Shown: positions 38,276-51,265 of the stretch, one piece after another
Numbering within the stretch: position 1 is the stretch's first letter
Layout: each line of letters begins with the position of its first letter
From: Pterois miles
Lineage: Eukaryota; Chordata; Actinopteri; Perciformes; Scorpaenidae
Direction: 5' to 3'
NCBI GenBank assembly: GCA_947000775.1
Contig: CAMQGK010000144.1
Span: 14,372,001-14,436,000 of the forward strand
Length of the DNA stretch: 64,000 nt
Translations under genes and position numbers: made by a program
The notes under the pieces: generated by a model
What the model was told of the DNA's origin: nothing
Database searches by the model: none
Seen by the model: only the letters and a program-made list of their open reading frames with translations

Positions 38276-38689
38276 ATACCACTTCAACTAGACCTGTCAT
38301 TTCCTTTATTGTGGGGAGTTACCTCCTCCCTTTCTATCATTCTCTGCATCCAAACATACCAACTCTCCACCTGCCTGCCTGCCTCACCCACTTGCCCAGT
38401 GTCTCTCACTGCCATTAACCATCCTTTCATCATCAACTCTCATTGTCATTGTCTCTTTCTATCTGACCTCTATCTATACTCATCGCTCCACAGTGTTTTT
38501 TCGTATTGTCCTTCATCTCTCCTTTCGTCTGTTCCCATGACCATGCTTGTTTCCATTTGTCCTCCCCTGGCATCATATTTGTTTTCTCCCTCTTTCTCTC
38601 TCTCCCCCCCCTTGTTCTGTCCATCATCTGTTTTATTTTTCACACCAGCTTTCCCTTTCTCTAATTTTTGCCCATCTTAATGTCCTTCA

Positions 38690-39149
38690 GTCAGTCTCCT
38701 ACAAGCCCCCAGGAAGTAGCCAAGCGGCAGTACTACGACTTTCGTGTCCATCATGTGATGTCATTGGGCTCACAAAGACCGTTTCCCACGTACTTAGATT
38801 GGGAAAGAGACGACCACCTCCCCAGTACAAACACTAATATGCCTTATTTAAATCGCTCGGTCCTAAAAGTCGTAAAACACACTAAAAGTCAAATCCAGAG
38901 TTATTCCCCTTCCTCTGTTCATGTAAACGAGACTCAGACTGTGACTGAGTCATGTGACCGAGCGGAAGCTACTGAGCATGTCCGTTGGACCAAATGGATG
39001 CGGAAGCTCGCCGGAAGACCCGGGTACTTTTCCATATGGAAGTCAAGCTTTTTTTGGCATCATCCACCACTGAGCAACTTTCCTAGGAATGAATGGGGCC
39101 CAGCCTCCAACGCTGCATCCAGTTCTCTGAGTACATCCACGGTCTGCAA
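38690..39149 (+). repeat. Possible dispersed repeat carrying an open frame
   Basis: A 177-codon frame crosses this stretch and continues into the MITE at 39150, so it is not a real gene. The sequence (AGCGGCAGTACTACGACTTTC, GGAATGAATGGGGCCCAGCC) resembles repeats seen in fish genomes; no second copy here. Confidence 0.35.
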
Positions 39150-39324
39150 TAGAAGTCGGCCGATATCATTTTCGGCCGAAGTTGGCCGATATCATTTTTA
39201 AGTTTTAGTGCACTTAGCAGCATTTATGCTCCTGCTTGATAACCAGCTTAATATAATCAGACATCATCCAATGCCGATTATGGGAAAAAGTCAAATAATT
39301 GGCCAATTAATCAGTTGACCTCTA
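39150..39324. mobile_element. Short hAT-like MITE (175 bp)
   Basis: Ends TAGAAGTCGGCCGATATC and TGATTAATT-type inverse ending TCAGTTGACCTCTA are inverted repeats (TAGARGTCRRCYGAT). Flanks gtctgcaa and gtctccaa match at 7 of 8. An internal GGCCGATATCATTTT unit is duplicated. Confidence 0.75.
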
Positions 39325-39671
39325 GTCTCCAATATACCTCCCCTTTCTTCCTCTCCATTTTTGTTTTCCCCTCCCTCTCAATCTACCATTTCTCTCCTCT
39401 CTTTCAATCAGCTATCTCTTCTCCTTTAGTAACTCTCCATCCTCTCCATGTCCTGCCCTGCCTGTGTGTAGATGCATATAAGAACATGTGACAAGTGAGT
39501 TTCTCTATTTGTCCCATAGATCAGAGAATGTTTATGAGCATGCATAGTCATTCGCGGCAGTGCTTTACTTCAGCTGAATACTGTTCATTTAAATTCCTCA
39601 CTGACTTACTCATTTATGTTAGCTGCCTGTTATTGTGAGACCAAATTTTCCTATACAATCTTGCAACCTAT

Positions 39672-39674
<3 letters not shown>

Positions 39675-39740
<66 letters not shown>
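39675..39740 (+). repeat. (CA)33 microsatellite
   Basis: Pure CA run. Confidence 0.95.
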
Positions 39741-39745
<5 letters not shown>

Positions 39746-40371
39746 TAAGTAAATAAATAACTAGTATATATGAGAGCTTAATTTGGACAGATTTATTGTC
39801 GTAAATGTCAGTTCTTAAAGTGTTGGTTTGTCTTAGTGACAACAGTGCAGGGTCAGTGTGAAGTCTTCTGTCTCATCACAGTGACCTTTAATGTCTTTAA
39901 TGTATTTCATTAACTAAATTAGTTTTGAATTTGTGTTTAAATTAGCATTCTGTAAAATGGTTTCTTGCACATACACAACAATAGGGTTCTCACATAGTTG
40001 AGTATTTCAGTTTATGATGAGCTATAACTACTGTAGCTTCTGACCAAGTTTTACTTTAAGTTGATGATAACAGCATTGATGAATGTATGCATTTGTGTGT
40101 GTATCTAAAGCAGGATGTGCTATCTGTCTGCCTGCTCTAAATCCCTGTTTGGACAGTGAAGAGATAATTATCGTGTATCATCATCCCTCCCTCATCCTCT
40201 GCATCTGTTCTTTTCTTCTCTTTCCTTACCTCTGTCCCTCCATTCAATAGCCAATCAGAACAATTCAGCACTGACTGTAGGTCCTTTCACATCTCTGTGT
40301 GTCTCTGATCTATAGCCAGTCAGTACTCCCACCACCCATTTATCAGTCTAAACTAACTGTACCCAACATAC

Positions 40372-40642
40372 ACCGTATTTTTCGCACTATAAGGCGCACT
40401 TAAAATCGCCCAACTGTTTAACTCAGACGCGGATGATGAAGGATTTGATGGATTTGTGGAAGAGGAATGAACTGAAAAGTGAGTGTATTGTTTTGTATTT
40501 CATGTGCTACAACTGAAAAATGTTGAGTTATTGAAGTTATTGAGTTATTAAATGAATTGAATAAAGTTTGACTTATCTGACCGTTTTGATTCGCTTAATG
40601 CGCCTTATAATTTGGTGCGCCTTATAGAGCGAAAAATACGGT
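40372..40642 (+). mobile_element. Pogo/Tigger-like deletion derivative (271 bp)
   Basis: The ends ACCGTATTTTTCGCACTATAA and the reverse complement of TTATAGAGCGAAAAATACGGT form an inverted repeat of about 28 bp. Just inside the left end an open frame reads FNSDADDEGFDGFVEEE and stops, and an AATAAA lies near 40560. The acidic tail resembles the C-terminus of pogo/Tigger-type transposases, so this looks like an internal deletion that kept the end of the gene and its poly(A) signal. Both flanks contain TA, the target of that group. Confidence 0.6.
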
Positions 40643-41179
40643 ACTTATCAAACACACATTCTCCCATCCACGCATCCATACATGTGTCATCTAGGTCACC
40701 ATCCCTCCACTGACTACACTCATCCTGTTTAATAATCTGCTACAGTTTACACTTCCTCCATGAAACCTGGAATCAGATTGACTCTGCTCACACTCAGCAC
40801 CAGGTAAGATGAGAGGAAACCTCCAACTGAAGCTGTAATTAGCTGCACACAGCTGCTACCTTTTCTCATACGTATATACATATGTACTACATAAAGAAAT
40901 GGTTGTATTTGAAATGTGTATACATGCCTCTCAGAAATAGTAGTATTATTTAGGCATGGGTCCTCAGATTCTGTAAGCTTTTGGTCCACTGCAGAGGTTG
41001 CTAGAGCACGACCAATATGGCACTTTTAAGGCTGATACCAATATTTGAGAGTATAAAAATATCAAATAAGTATACTATATATTATTTTTTTAAATATAAT
41101 TATGTGACTTAAACGATCAAGACTAAGAGACTACAGCTATGCTAGTGACTCCAACAGGCTGTAGTTAGGCAAAGTGGAG

Positions 41180-41590
41180 CTTTGAACTAAATGCTAATGG
41201 GCAATATGCTCATAGTCACAATGCTAACGTGGATGTTTCACATTTGCCAGGTTGGCCCTCTTAGTTTCGCATGCTAACATTTGCTAATTAGCACTAAACA
41301 CAAAGTACAACTGAGGCTGATGGGAATGTCATTAGTTTTCTTGGTATTTGCTAATAAACCCGAGTACTGGACAAACCAAAATGTTGACCTGATGACTGAT
41401 GAGTGAAGGGATCACTAAAGATGAGTAAATGATCACTAAAGTTTTTTCAATTAATGTTGAGGGGAACATGTATATCCACAATATCTCAACAACTACTGGG
41501 TGGATTTTCTTCAGTTTTGGACCAAATTTGTAGACTGACCAACAGAACCATCCCTTGAGCCATGCTGCTAGCTAGCGAGGCTAAATTAAC
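41180..41590 (+). repeat. Interspersed repeat (GCTAACATTTGCTAATTAGC)
   Basis: GCATGCTAACATTTGCTAAT and ACACAAAGTACAACTGAGGC also occur at 44955-45330 (minor changes). A common percomorph-type repeat. It appears inserted in another repeat that starts TAGAGCACGACCAATATGG (41003) and ends CGCCGATACCAATATAGC (41733). Confidence 0.6.
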
Positions 41591-43287
41591 TTGTCGATGC
41601 TCTCTAGTGGACAAATTATGTAATGAAGTCACTGTTTCTAAATGACCGGAAAAATATCTTTGACCTTTCCATACTGACATTTCCTGTTACATATCAGCAG
41701 ACGGATTCGCCGATACCAATATAGCTGCAATAAGTAAATATCATCTAGCTCTTCTTCAGCTGAGGGGAGGTATGATGTATATTTTAGTGGCTTGGCTAAA
41801 TAAATAAATTCCCTCATGTACAATGAATGTAAACTGTTTCCCACAATGATTTCCTATCAGTCCTTCACCCTCCATCTCCCTCTCTCTTCTCTAATCAAGG
41901 AGGAGGAAATAGAGAATGCTGAAACAAGATTTTAGAGACAATAACATTTCTTATGAATGGGATTAATAAAATCACAGAATAATAAATATTTTTGGTCTGT
42001 GTGTGTGTTGGGGGTGGAGATAACAGGCTATATTTTCCTGCAGGCACAAAGCCAACACTAAGACAAGCACAGTTTTTATGAAATTTCCCTCTGGCACAAG
42101 ACACATTTTGTTTTTCCGGCATTTTACACAAAGATGGCACAGCAGCGTGACTTCAATAATTATTTAATTCTCCGGACACGCTGACAGGATCGGTCAGGAT
42201 CTAACAGTAAATAATGATCTGTGTTTTCTAAACATCAGACTGGAAAGATTTTACTCAGAGATTTCGAACTTAGCAGGAAATGCATCTAAAATAATGCGGC
42301 TGTCCTCAGGATGAGTCCTGACCTCCGTCTAATTTGTCCGGATGTTTGTCCTAAAAGCAAGACTCTAAATTCTTTTTAAAAACCTTTTTCAGTCATATCA
42401 AAATATTTATTACAGTAACTTTTGTGCTTACAACACAATAAAACCTGCAGCTACACATGGATACATATACACATAATCAGTAAGTTTTCACAGGTTGTAT
42501 TTTTATCTCCAGAGCTGATTCCTGCAAGGGTATATATAGTTTGCAAACCTGTACCTGTCCAACAACGATAAAACTCAACACGAACCGTTCTGTTACATGC
42601 AATTATCGCTAAATCAACCGATCAGACCTGTTACCACCTGATCGGCCCATAATGAAATAAAGGCTCAGAGCTGCTGCTGGGCAGTAAAGGCTAAAGCTCG
42701 CGGCGCAGGATACTGTCAGGGAAAATAAACAAAAATGCACTGATGTGTGTAGACTGTGGAGGCAGAAACACTCTCTGAGTTTTCAGTGGATTATTCACTT
42801 GTTTCGCCCTCTGTTCAGAACCAGCTCTGTGGCTTTAGCTGCACACTCACACCTCTCCAAAACCCTGCTTACTTCATGTACAGCGAAGATACCTGCATTA
42901 ATTCTCATGTAGTCAGATGAGACACTGACATTTGATGACAACTGACCATGTGCATTTTTCTATACAGTTAACAGGCAAATCTTCAAACCCTAATTTGCAT
43001 TTATTTTTTGTGCTCAAGGATAAAAGGGATGTTTTTCTCTGTTGGATAAATGAGGACTGCTATTTTGCAAATCATTTATTGGACACTAAAGACATAAATT
43101 AGCATTTTTAAACAGGCAGTGGAGGAGGAGACGAGGCATGTTAATATTTGGGGCGTTGCGCCAGTTTTTGTTTTGGAACTTCAGGTGTGTCAAGGAGATT
43201 TTTCGCTCTCAGACACCTCGGTCTCTCTGTTTTACCTGCTGGTCATTACTGAAGCTCACCAGGACTTCATAATGTATTCCTCCTACT

Positions 43288-43595
43288 AGAAAGAAAGAAA
43301 GAAAGAAAGATATTCCTTTATTAGTCCCACAGTGGGGAAATTCAGTTTTACACTCTGTTGTTCACAGTACACAGTACATAGTACATATACATGTCAATGG
43401 AGAGATGTCAGAGTGAGGGGGCTGCTCCTGACAAGCGCCCAGAGCAGTTGGGGGTTTGGTGCCTTGCTCAGGGGCACCTCGGCAGTGCCCAAGAGGTAAA
43501 CTGGCAGCAACCAGTTGGTCTTGGTCCATGGGGGATTTGAACCCAGGTCCTCCACATCCTAACCCAAGTCCTTACGGACTGAGCTACTGCCGCGC
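43288..43595 (-). repeat. tRNA-derived SINE, near full length
   Basis: Inverted copy of the 56356 family. On the minus strand it begins with box A (GTAGCTCAGTCCG), has box B GGTTCAAATCC, the body with AAGGCACCAAACCCCCAAC, and an A/C-poor tail ending in (TTTC)n. Transcribed by RNA polymerase III if intact; mobilised by LINE reverse transcriptase. Confidence 0.85.
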
Positions 43596-44401
43596 TACGG
43601 CAGTAGCGCTAGTAATATATTCAGCCTCTCTTCCACTTAGCTCCCAGCTGCACCTGATTGTACCTGATGTCCACCAACACATGCGTTGGTGGTCACCAAA
43701 ACTGCAAAAAAAAAAAAAAAAAAATTGTCATGCATATTTGTTTTTATGCATTATTTCAAGAAAATAGAGTCCAAAGTGTATTTTGACGATCTCACACCTC
43801 AGTATATTTTTATGGAAACACTATTTGGCAAACTCTGCTGTGTCAGATAAACATAAAATCAGCTAGATGTGATTAATTTCCCCTCTGACACTGTGGTCAG
43901 TACGGTCTTTGAAAAAACAGCGGTGTCAGTGACAATATCCACGAGCCACATTAAAACCCAAGTCCATGGTCTGTTGTTTGGCCTGCCCCGAACATGCTCT
44001 CATTAATATTACACTGAAGCTCTCTCCATCTGTCATCCTCTATGTCTGTCATCTTATACGTGGCGCCAATCTCACTCAAAGGTATTTGATTTAACGTAAA
44101 TGTGTTTCAGTGAGGGATAAAGCTTTGCTCCAGCTTCCTCTCAGCTACTGATGCTCCTTCCTCTCTGTCCGCAGCCACACGATGCCTGATATGGAAAGAG
44201 AAAGAGTGTGTGTACATCTGGAAGTGTGGGTATGAATGAAGGGAAGAGAGAGAAGAAACTGAGCCTGTTTTCCGTTTGTGTGAATGAGTGTGTGTGTTCA
44301 GTGTGATCCAGTTTAAAGTCCTGGGCAGTGGGCCACAGACACACTTAAAACCCACAGCCCAAGCCAAGGATAATGTCTAAATTGACATATTGGAAAACAT
44401 A

Positions 44402-44448
44402 GGGTGTGTGTGTGTGTGTGTATTGTGTGTGTGTGTGTGTGTGTGTGT
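44402..44448 (+). repeat. GT microsatellite
   Basis: GT repeat with one TATT interruption. Confidence 0.9.
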
Positions 44449-44954
44449 TTGAGCTTGTGTGATAGTAAAGGACTGTTCAAGCACCGTGGAAATGCTCCTT
44501 TTTTCCAATGCAGCCATCTTTGTAATCGACTACAACACATGCACACACATGAACACAAAGTAATTATCTTTTAACCTTTGCCTTCGCCGGAATTTCATAG
44601 TCTTATCTAGGGGAGACATAACCCTAATAAGTATATAAAACACTATATAGGCAACATAAGAGTACATACTGTGTTTTTAGTAATCACACACAGTCAACCA
44701 TTGACTACATTTACATGCACAAGAATCCACACAATCAGGAAATCAAGTCAGGAAATTGTATGTAATAACCTGAATACTGTAAAACCATCATTTCCATAAG
44801 TTTGGCAGTAATCAGATGTGTCCACCACAAAAAAACCCTGCAGTATATTCCAATCAAGAGTGCATTTATTGTGAGTGAATTAAACGTTAACACTGTTAGA
44901 AACCTGCTTAGTGATACATTTCTCTCTTCCTGCCACGCTGCTATCTCAGCAGAG

Positions 44955-45330
44955 CTAATTGTGAGCTAAATGCTAATGTTAGCATGTTCATAATGACATG
45001 GTAACATGCGGATATATAGCATATTTAGCATATTAGCATGTTGCTAACATTCGCTAATTTACACTCGACACAAAGTACAGCTGAGGCTGATGAGAATATT
45101 AATATACAGTCATGTAAAGAAAGCTTTACGTGACTGTATATTAGGTATTTACTCATAAACCCAAGTTTGACAAATAAAAATTTAGAACGAATGATGACGG
45201 TCCATGAAAAGTAATCAGATTTATTACAATTCACACAACTGTGGACATGAATGTCTGTACGGAGTTTCATGACCATCTATCCAATATTTGTGTAATATTT
45301 CAGAGATACCGACAGACAGGCCAACGCTTC
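44955..45330 (+). repeat. Interspersed repeat, second copy, with inserted hairpin
   Basis: Shares ACACAAAGTACAGCTGAGGC and neighbouring sequence with 41180-41590. It carries an extra 42-bp hairpin at 45101-45142 not seen in the other copy. Confidence 0.6.
45101..45142. repeat. Hairpin, 19-bp arms, 4-nt loop
   Basis: AATATACAGTCATGTAAAG and CTTTACGTGACTGTATATT pair at 18 of 19 positions around AAAG. Confidence 0.85.
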
Positions 45331-45931
45331 TATCCTGAGACACATCATTAGCATGGATAAAAACAGTCACCAACTTGGTTTGAATTGTATACATGCTTAA
45401 GAAGTCATGTTCTCCCAGCAGACGTGCTGTGCTAGCTGTGTTCTTTTAATCCTCAAACCAGGTCTCTTCTTTATGTTGTGTTTCAGATATCTAATTGCTG
45501 CAGGAAGCGGACAGTAACTTGACTGCGTGTAAATGAACTAAATTGGAGTGCCCATCATGAAGCCCTTTTATCTAACATTTATGTAAGCAAAGCAGCCATA
45601 AAGTAGATGCATCTTATCTTGCATCTACCCCTCAGGGAGCTGCTTTTGCTATCATGGCCGGTTTTCTTATGAGTTAGCCCATTTGTTGTGCAATCATTTA
45701 TCAACAGGATTAATCATCTGGCATGAAATACTGACTAAATTATTTTATTACAAGTAATTTTGGGCCATCTGCAGTAACAAAATAAGCAACTTGTTTTGGC
45801 AAAAAGATATGGCACGCTGATTTGATTATAAATCAACAAAAGTAACTTGACTGCCGTGTGAAGTAATTACAAATAAAACTGTTAAAAAAGTGTGTTTTTT
45901 CAGAAATAACAGTTATTGTTATGTTATAGGC

Positions 45932-46590
45932 TAGGGATGCTAATTTAGAAAAAAAATTCTTTACCGATAACTGACCCTCGTTAACCAATTATTAACCGTT
46001 AACCGGTAACATCAGTGCCAGAGTTACTGTAGCAGCCACGGTGCTGCGTGTAGTGTCGTGGACATGCAGCCACTTTCCCAGTAAAAGTCTCCACCTCACA
46101 TTTAGTTTAGTTTAGCAGCTTGTCAACTGCGTGTCTGCCCAGATTAATGATAGCGATTGTCCGACAGCGCGCTTTTTGTGCTACGTTAGCAGCTGCTCGT
46201 GTTTATGGTGGCTTCGTGCCCAATGTACCGTAACTTCAGCGAGTTTCTGACAGACCGTGTGTGTGTGGCGGCAGTGAGTGTGGAGTTTGTCAGTGGCGTT
46301 ATAGCTGTGAAAGTAGCTATAGCAGACAGTGCGTGTGCAGTTTATCAGTCAGTGAATAAGTGCTACGAGGCTACAAGCTACAACTCCTCAGCTCGAAGTC
46401 CTGAGCCAACTTCCTGTATTTGCACCTGGTCGTAAGGTGGACCACCTTTTCTCCAGTAAAAGCCACTCCTTTGCATTTTTTTTCCTCAGCTTTAAAATTA
46501 ATTAATATTTCTTTTAACTGATAACCGATTGCATTAATTGGTTAAAATGCTTACTGTTATCGGTTAAATGGTTAATTATTAACACCTCTA
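45932..46590 (-). mobile_element. hAT-like MITE family 1, copy 2 (659 bp)
   Basis: Ends TAGGGATGCTAAT and ATTAACACCTCTA are near-perfect inverted repeats. Flanks ttataggc and ttgtagat match at 5 of 8. Inverted relative to the copies at 9890 and 60494. Confidence 0.8.
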
Positions 46591-46718
46591 TTGTAGATTT
46601 CTATTTGTCATCACAGTTAACGTACAAAGGAACACAATCACAAAGAGCATGTATAAGACAGAGATATTCATGAACAAAACAGGCAAGAAAGACAGAGACA
46701 ATAAAACATGTACATGTA

Positions 46719-46721
<3 letters not shown>

Positions 46722-46764
<43 letters not shown>
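46722..46764 (+). repeat. (GT)21 microsatellite
   Basis: Pure GT run followed by GTTTGTTGTTG. Confidence 0.95.
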
Positions 46765-46768
<4 letters not shown>

Positions 46769-47927
46769 TTGTTGACGTCACAGTCAGCATCAGCTATCAG
46801 ATATCAGATATCTTGGAGAAAAAAACATGGCTGGCATTCTCCCTCAACAATCTGTTCTCACTCTCCTTTCTCTATCTCTTTCTTTCTCCCACCCCTCCCG
46901 ATCTCTCTTCTATTTTTGGATTCGAGTTCCCTTTTCTTCATCCTTCTTGTCAATCACACCTACTCTCTTTCTCTTCTTGTCTCTTACAGCCTAACCTTCA
47001 TCATTCCTCCTCCGGACAAACCTCACATAACGTCACTGTAATCCAGTGGCCTACAAAAAAGCCCAACGGTAAATAAACACTCTGACTCACTTCACATGTA
47101 CTTGTGTGCTGTTACATATGTGGTTTTATGCCTCCTCTCTTTCTCCACCTCCTGCAGTCTTTCTATCCCTCTATCCCTACACTTTATTATTTCATCTCAT
47201 TACATCTCGTTTCTCTTCTTTCCTCCTCTGTCGTCTGCTGGCACGACCCCACCCTCTAACTCAGTCTCTCTTTTGCGCTCTCTCTCACTCCTCTGCATCA
47301 TGTGACTCTCAGCTGCAGTTGCCATGGTGACCATCCTCATTTCCCAGGAATGCAATCTTGTCTCTCTCTCTTTCTCTCTATCTCTCCCCCTTCCCATCCA
47401 TTCTGCTGCACCCTCCTCCTCCTCCATCAGCATCATCCTCCTCTTTCCGTCATCTATCCCTCACCCCTTTCCCTATCCAACTCTGCTTTCGACTCCACCT
47501 CTCCTCTCCTCCCTCCCCCTAGCCTCCTTTTTTTATATACCTCTCAATATACAAAAACACAGACATTTAAAACCTGTCACTGCTGCTTAATTTCGGCATT
47601 TCAATCAAGAAAATTCAACTCATGTTATTGATATACATGTCAGATTCACTGCCGACGAAAACTACTAGCTAAAAGTACACACCGCCTCCTTCGCCCTTTC
47701 TCCCACTCCCTCCCTCTCTCTAGCAGTTGCTGAATAATGGAAGTGATAAAATATTAAATTGTTGTTCTGCCCTCCTGCAGACTGCCCCAGTGGAGCCCTG
47801 ACACACACATACAAAGACACACACATCTGTATAAATATAAACTGTATGTCTGTGTGTGGTCCATGCCTCGCTCCAGTGGCGCTTCCGTTGCCACCCTCAC
47901 AGGGCATCCCGCAACCACACCCACGAC

Positions 47928-47993
47928 AGCACACACACACACACGCACATACACACACACATGCACACACGCACACGCACACACACACACACA
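47928..47993 (+). repeat. CA-rich repeat, interrupted
   Basis: CA with regular G and T interruptions (ACACGCACAT, ATGCACACACGC). Confidence 0.85.
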
Positions 47994-49370
47994 AAGGAAG
48001 GAGGTGGCGGATATGGGGCATGTACAGTACGTGCTGTTATATGAGTGGATCGTTAAAACACACTTAGTCAATAGAAGCCAGAGAGTGCAGTTAAAAAAAA
48101 AAAAAATCAATCCTATTGTCCCCACCTCAACCCCGAGAGAGACGGAAAAAGAGATGGAGAGAGCAGGAGGAGGAGCAAGCATGTAATCATAAGCATGTGC
48201 ATGAGTGTGTTACAAAACATTGTTCATGCAAAAGCCTTTGTTGCAGGGCAGTATATTTATGAGGATACTGTCAGTCTCCACCTACTGTGGAGAACAATAT
48301 TGTAATGATAGGGCTTCAAAATAGGAATAAATTGCAAATGGTGGATGTGCAATGAGCTTGTGTTCACACCATTTGGGCTCTGATCTCTGTTCTGAAATCT
48401 CCCATTATTTATCTGACAGGCCATGTCTTGGCTAGGCGTGTATTTTTCAATGTACACCTCATGGCCATTTTGAAGAGAGTCTGAGCTCATTTCTAAGCTA
48501 AGAGGTAGGGATCTAAGGTATATCCAGCTTCCTGTAACAGCTGCACCAAAATGCTACCAGGATTATTTACACTAGATCTGAACATGACAAATTAAAGGCC
48601 AGAAAAACATATTTTCTACAGTAGATTCATACTATAAGCAATGGGCCCCTACATGAATACAACATTTTCTGACAAAGTTGGAACAGTTTTAGTTTTCACA
48701 CAAAATCTTTCTTCATCTGTGTCTTTGTCTTTGCTCTTCTCACTGGTGTGAAGTGAGTAGGACTACGTTTGAAAAAGATGACGTACACCCCTCAGGATAT
48801 GGTAACATTTCGAGTCATAATCTCATGATAGTAGTGAGACACCTACGCAGCCCTGATGAGGACTATTTGTTTTGAGGATTTGATGAGTGGCTTTATCTAC
48901 ATGGAAATTGTATGTTATCACGAAAAACTTTTTCAGGGGCACTTAAAACAAATCCAAGACAAATCTCACTTTTAAAAGTTGGGAAATACAGGGAGAAAGA
49001 AGTGTAAAACACGCAACCCAACTAGAATCCAACTGGAGACGGCTGCACAGTACGGCATGTGACCAACATATACAGTATGTTGGTGTTTATTCTGCTACTA
49101 TCAAATGAGCATGTCTGTGTAATAGCTTCTAGCATAGTTTCTGGTTAAGACTTACAGGACATGTGAGTCCTTAAACTGGTTTAATTTCTGCGAATACAGA
49201 GATGAGGGGAAAAAAGGTTCATTGAATGGTTATCCGTGGTCATTTGACTAACACAAAAGAATGTGGCGATTGTTGTTAGTTGTTACTGTTAGAACAGAAC
49301 CCTCGTCAGTGGGCCGTAAAGTGTGATTGCAGCTCAGGAAGGAGAGAGCTGCCGCTGGCCTACTGTTTGG

Positions 49371-49507
49371 TTCATTTTCTGTTACCAGCATAGCATTAAA
49401 GCATGATGGAATTAGCTAGTTAACTAGGCAACTGTTTGCTGGTTAGTTAGCTAGCTTGCTAGCTAATTCCACCATGATTTAATGCTAAATTGGTTACAGA
49501 CAATGAG
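49371..49507. repeat. Fold-back: about 49-bp arms, 39-nt spacer
   Basis: 49371-49419 and 49459-49507 are inverted copies. The inner 28 bases (AGCATTAAAGCATGATGG...GCTAG) match at 26 of 28, the outer part less well. Confidence 0.8.
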
Positions 49508-50596
49508 CTGAAGAAAGTTGTTATAATCTGGTGATAGCAATGTGCTTTCCTCAGCTGTGATAAGAGTGTGTGGATGAAGCAATAAGCAGTTAAATTGGCC
49601 TCCTTCACCCTGGGTCTCTATGCTTTGGAACATCACTACTCCATTGCTCGTTTTAGCTGTTACTGCAAAACCTCGTCTTAGTGAGTCCAAGAGTTGCGGC
49701 GAGTCATTTTATTTTATGCGGAAGTTAGCCCACTACAGCAGCTACAGCGGCAACAATACACATATAAATGCCCTCCGCTCTGCCCATCCCGCTATGCTGA
49801 TTTGAGTGGGAATGCCCGTTCTTATGCTACTGTATTTCTAAGTTTGAAGTTACAGTATGGAGAGTTATGCTGCTATGAAGATGATATTCTGGTCTGGTCT
49901 GGTCTGTCACCCCTGCCCTCACTTGTGTAAGCAATGCTTCATTTAATTCTAACCTTGTGTGTGTGTGTGTTCATCTACACATTCACTTATTACTGTAAAT
50001 TACCAAGGTGTATTGGTGTATGCATACTAATGTGTTGTGATAGGCAATGTATTTATGTATGTGTGTACTTTATTGTAGTTTCATATTTGCATTGTATTGT
50101 GTTTTTATCAAATAGATAGATGTATATTTTAATTATCCTGTACATGTAAAAGTCCAACTAGGGGCATGAGTTGAAAATAATCAAAAGCTATAAACTCTCA
50201 GTTTCATGCCCTGTTTTGGATTTATGGTAAATTGCATCGTCCTTATCAAATAAATCATCCAGATCAACAATACAGTTAAGATAAAAGCTAAATCCCAAAC
50301 ACTAAACCATCACATCTGTGGCCAGTTGTGTCTAGATGAACAATCAAACTGACCGAGAATACTAAATGAACTATTTTACCAGCAGTTCTCTTGACATACA
50401 CCTTTCTACCACACCCAACGTAATAACTGGATGACAGTGAGAAATGGGTCATGAGTGGAAAATGAATTTATTTGTGCACTAGGGATGTTAAAGCAGGACC
50501 AATAGATGGCATGAACATACTCCAACACACATACTACACATCAGTACCTCCATTTGTCTTTGTCAATGGTCATTCTTAAAAACGGCCTACAGCAGC

Positions 50597-50760
<164 letters not shown>

Positions 50761-51265
50761 CTGTTCCTACCTGTGCTAGCCAGCTACTTTTTTATTAAAG
50801 ATTTCTCTGCTGGACTCAGAAAACTGAAACTGGAGTATCTGCAGGCTCCCTTTCATGTAATCTCTGCTTCTCTGTTTTGCCATATTGTCCTTTCCCATAT
50901 CTGTATTTAATTCTACAACACATCTACGTGCTCTTTACTTTGTGTGGGTAAAACACTGTGGTTGCTTGTTTTCTTGCGGCAGCATCACACATTATATGAT
51001 TAATGAACTGTTTACATTCTATCTATTCTTTGACTGGATGGGAGTTTTCTTAATGGCTCTGTGATTTATTAATCACAGAAAGAAGATGAATAGTTAATCC
51101 ACACCACAGTAGGTGATACACCGTTTCTCATGGTCTTTTCAATGGGCTGGAAAATAATTTATTTTCCCCTCCCTTTGTATAACTTGCATTGCTTATTTAT
51201 TCTGTTTTATCATTGTATTCTATTTTACCTTTTCCCCACTGATCCTGCTTTGCATAAACAATCTG

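Noticed and set aside
38668..39201. 177-codon open frame on the plus strand
   Set aside because: Starts in a C/T-rich stretch, runs through a probable repeat and ends inside a MITE with clear target-site duplication, so it cannot be a real gene.
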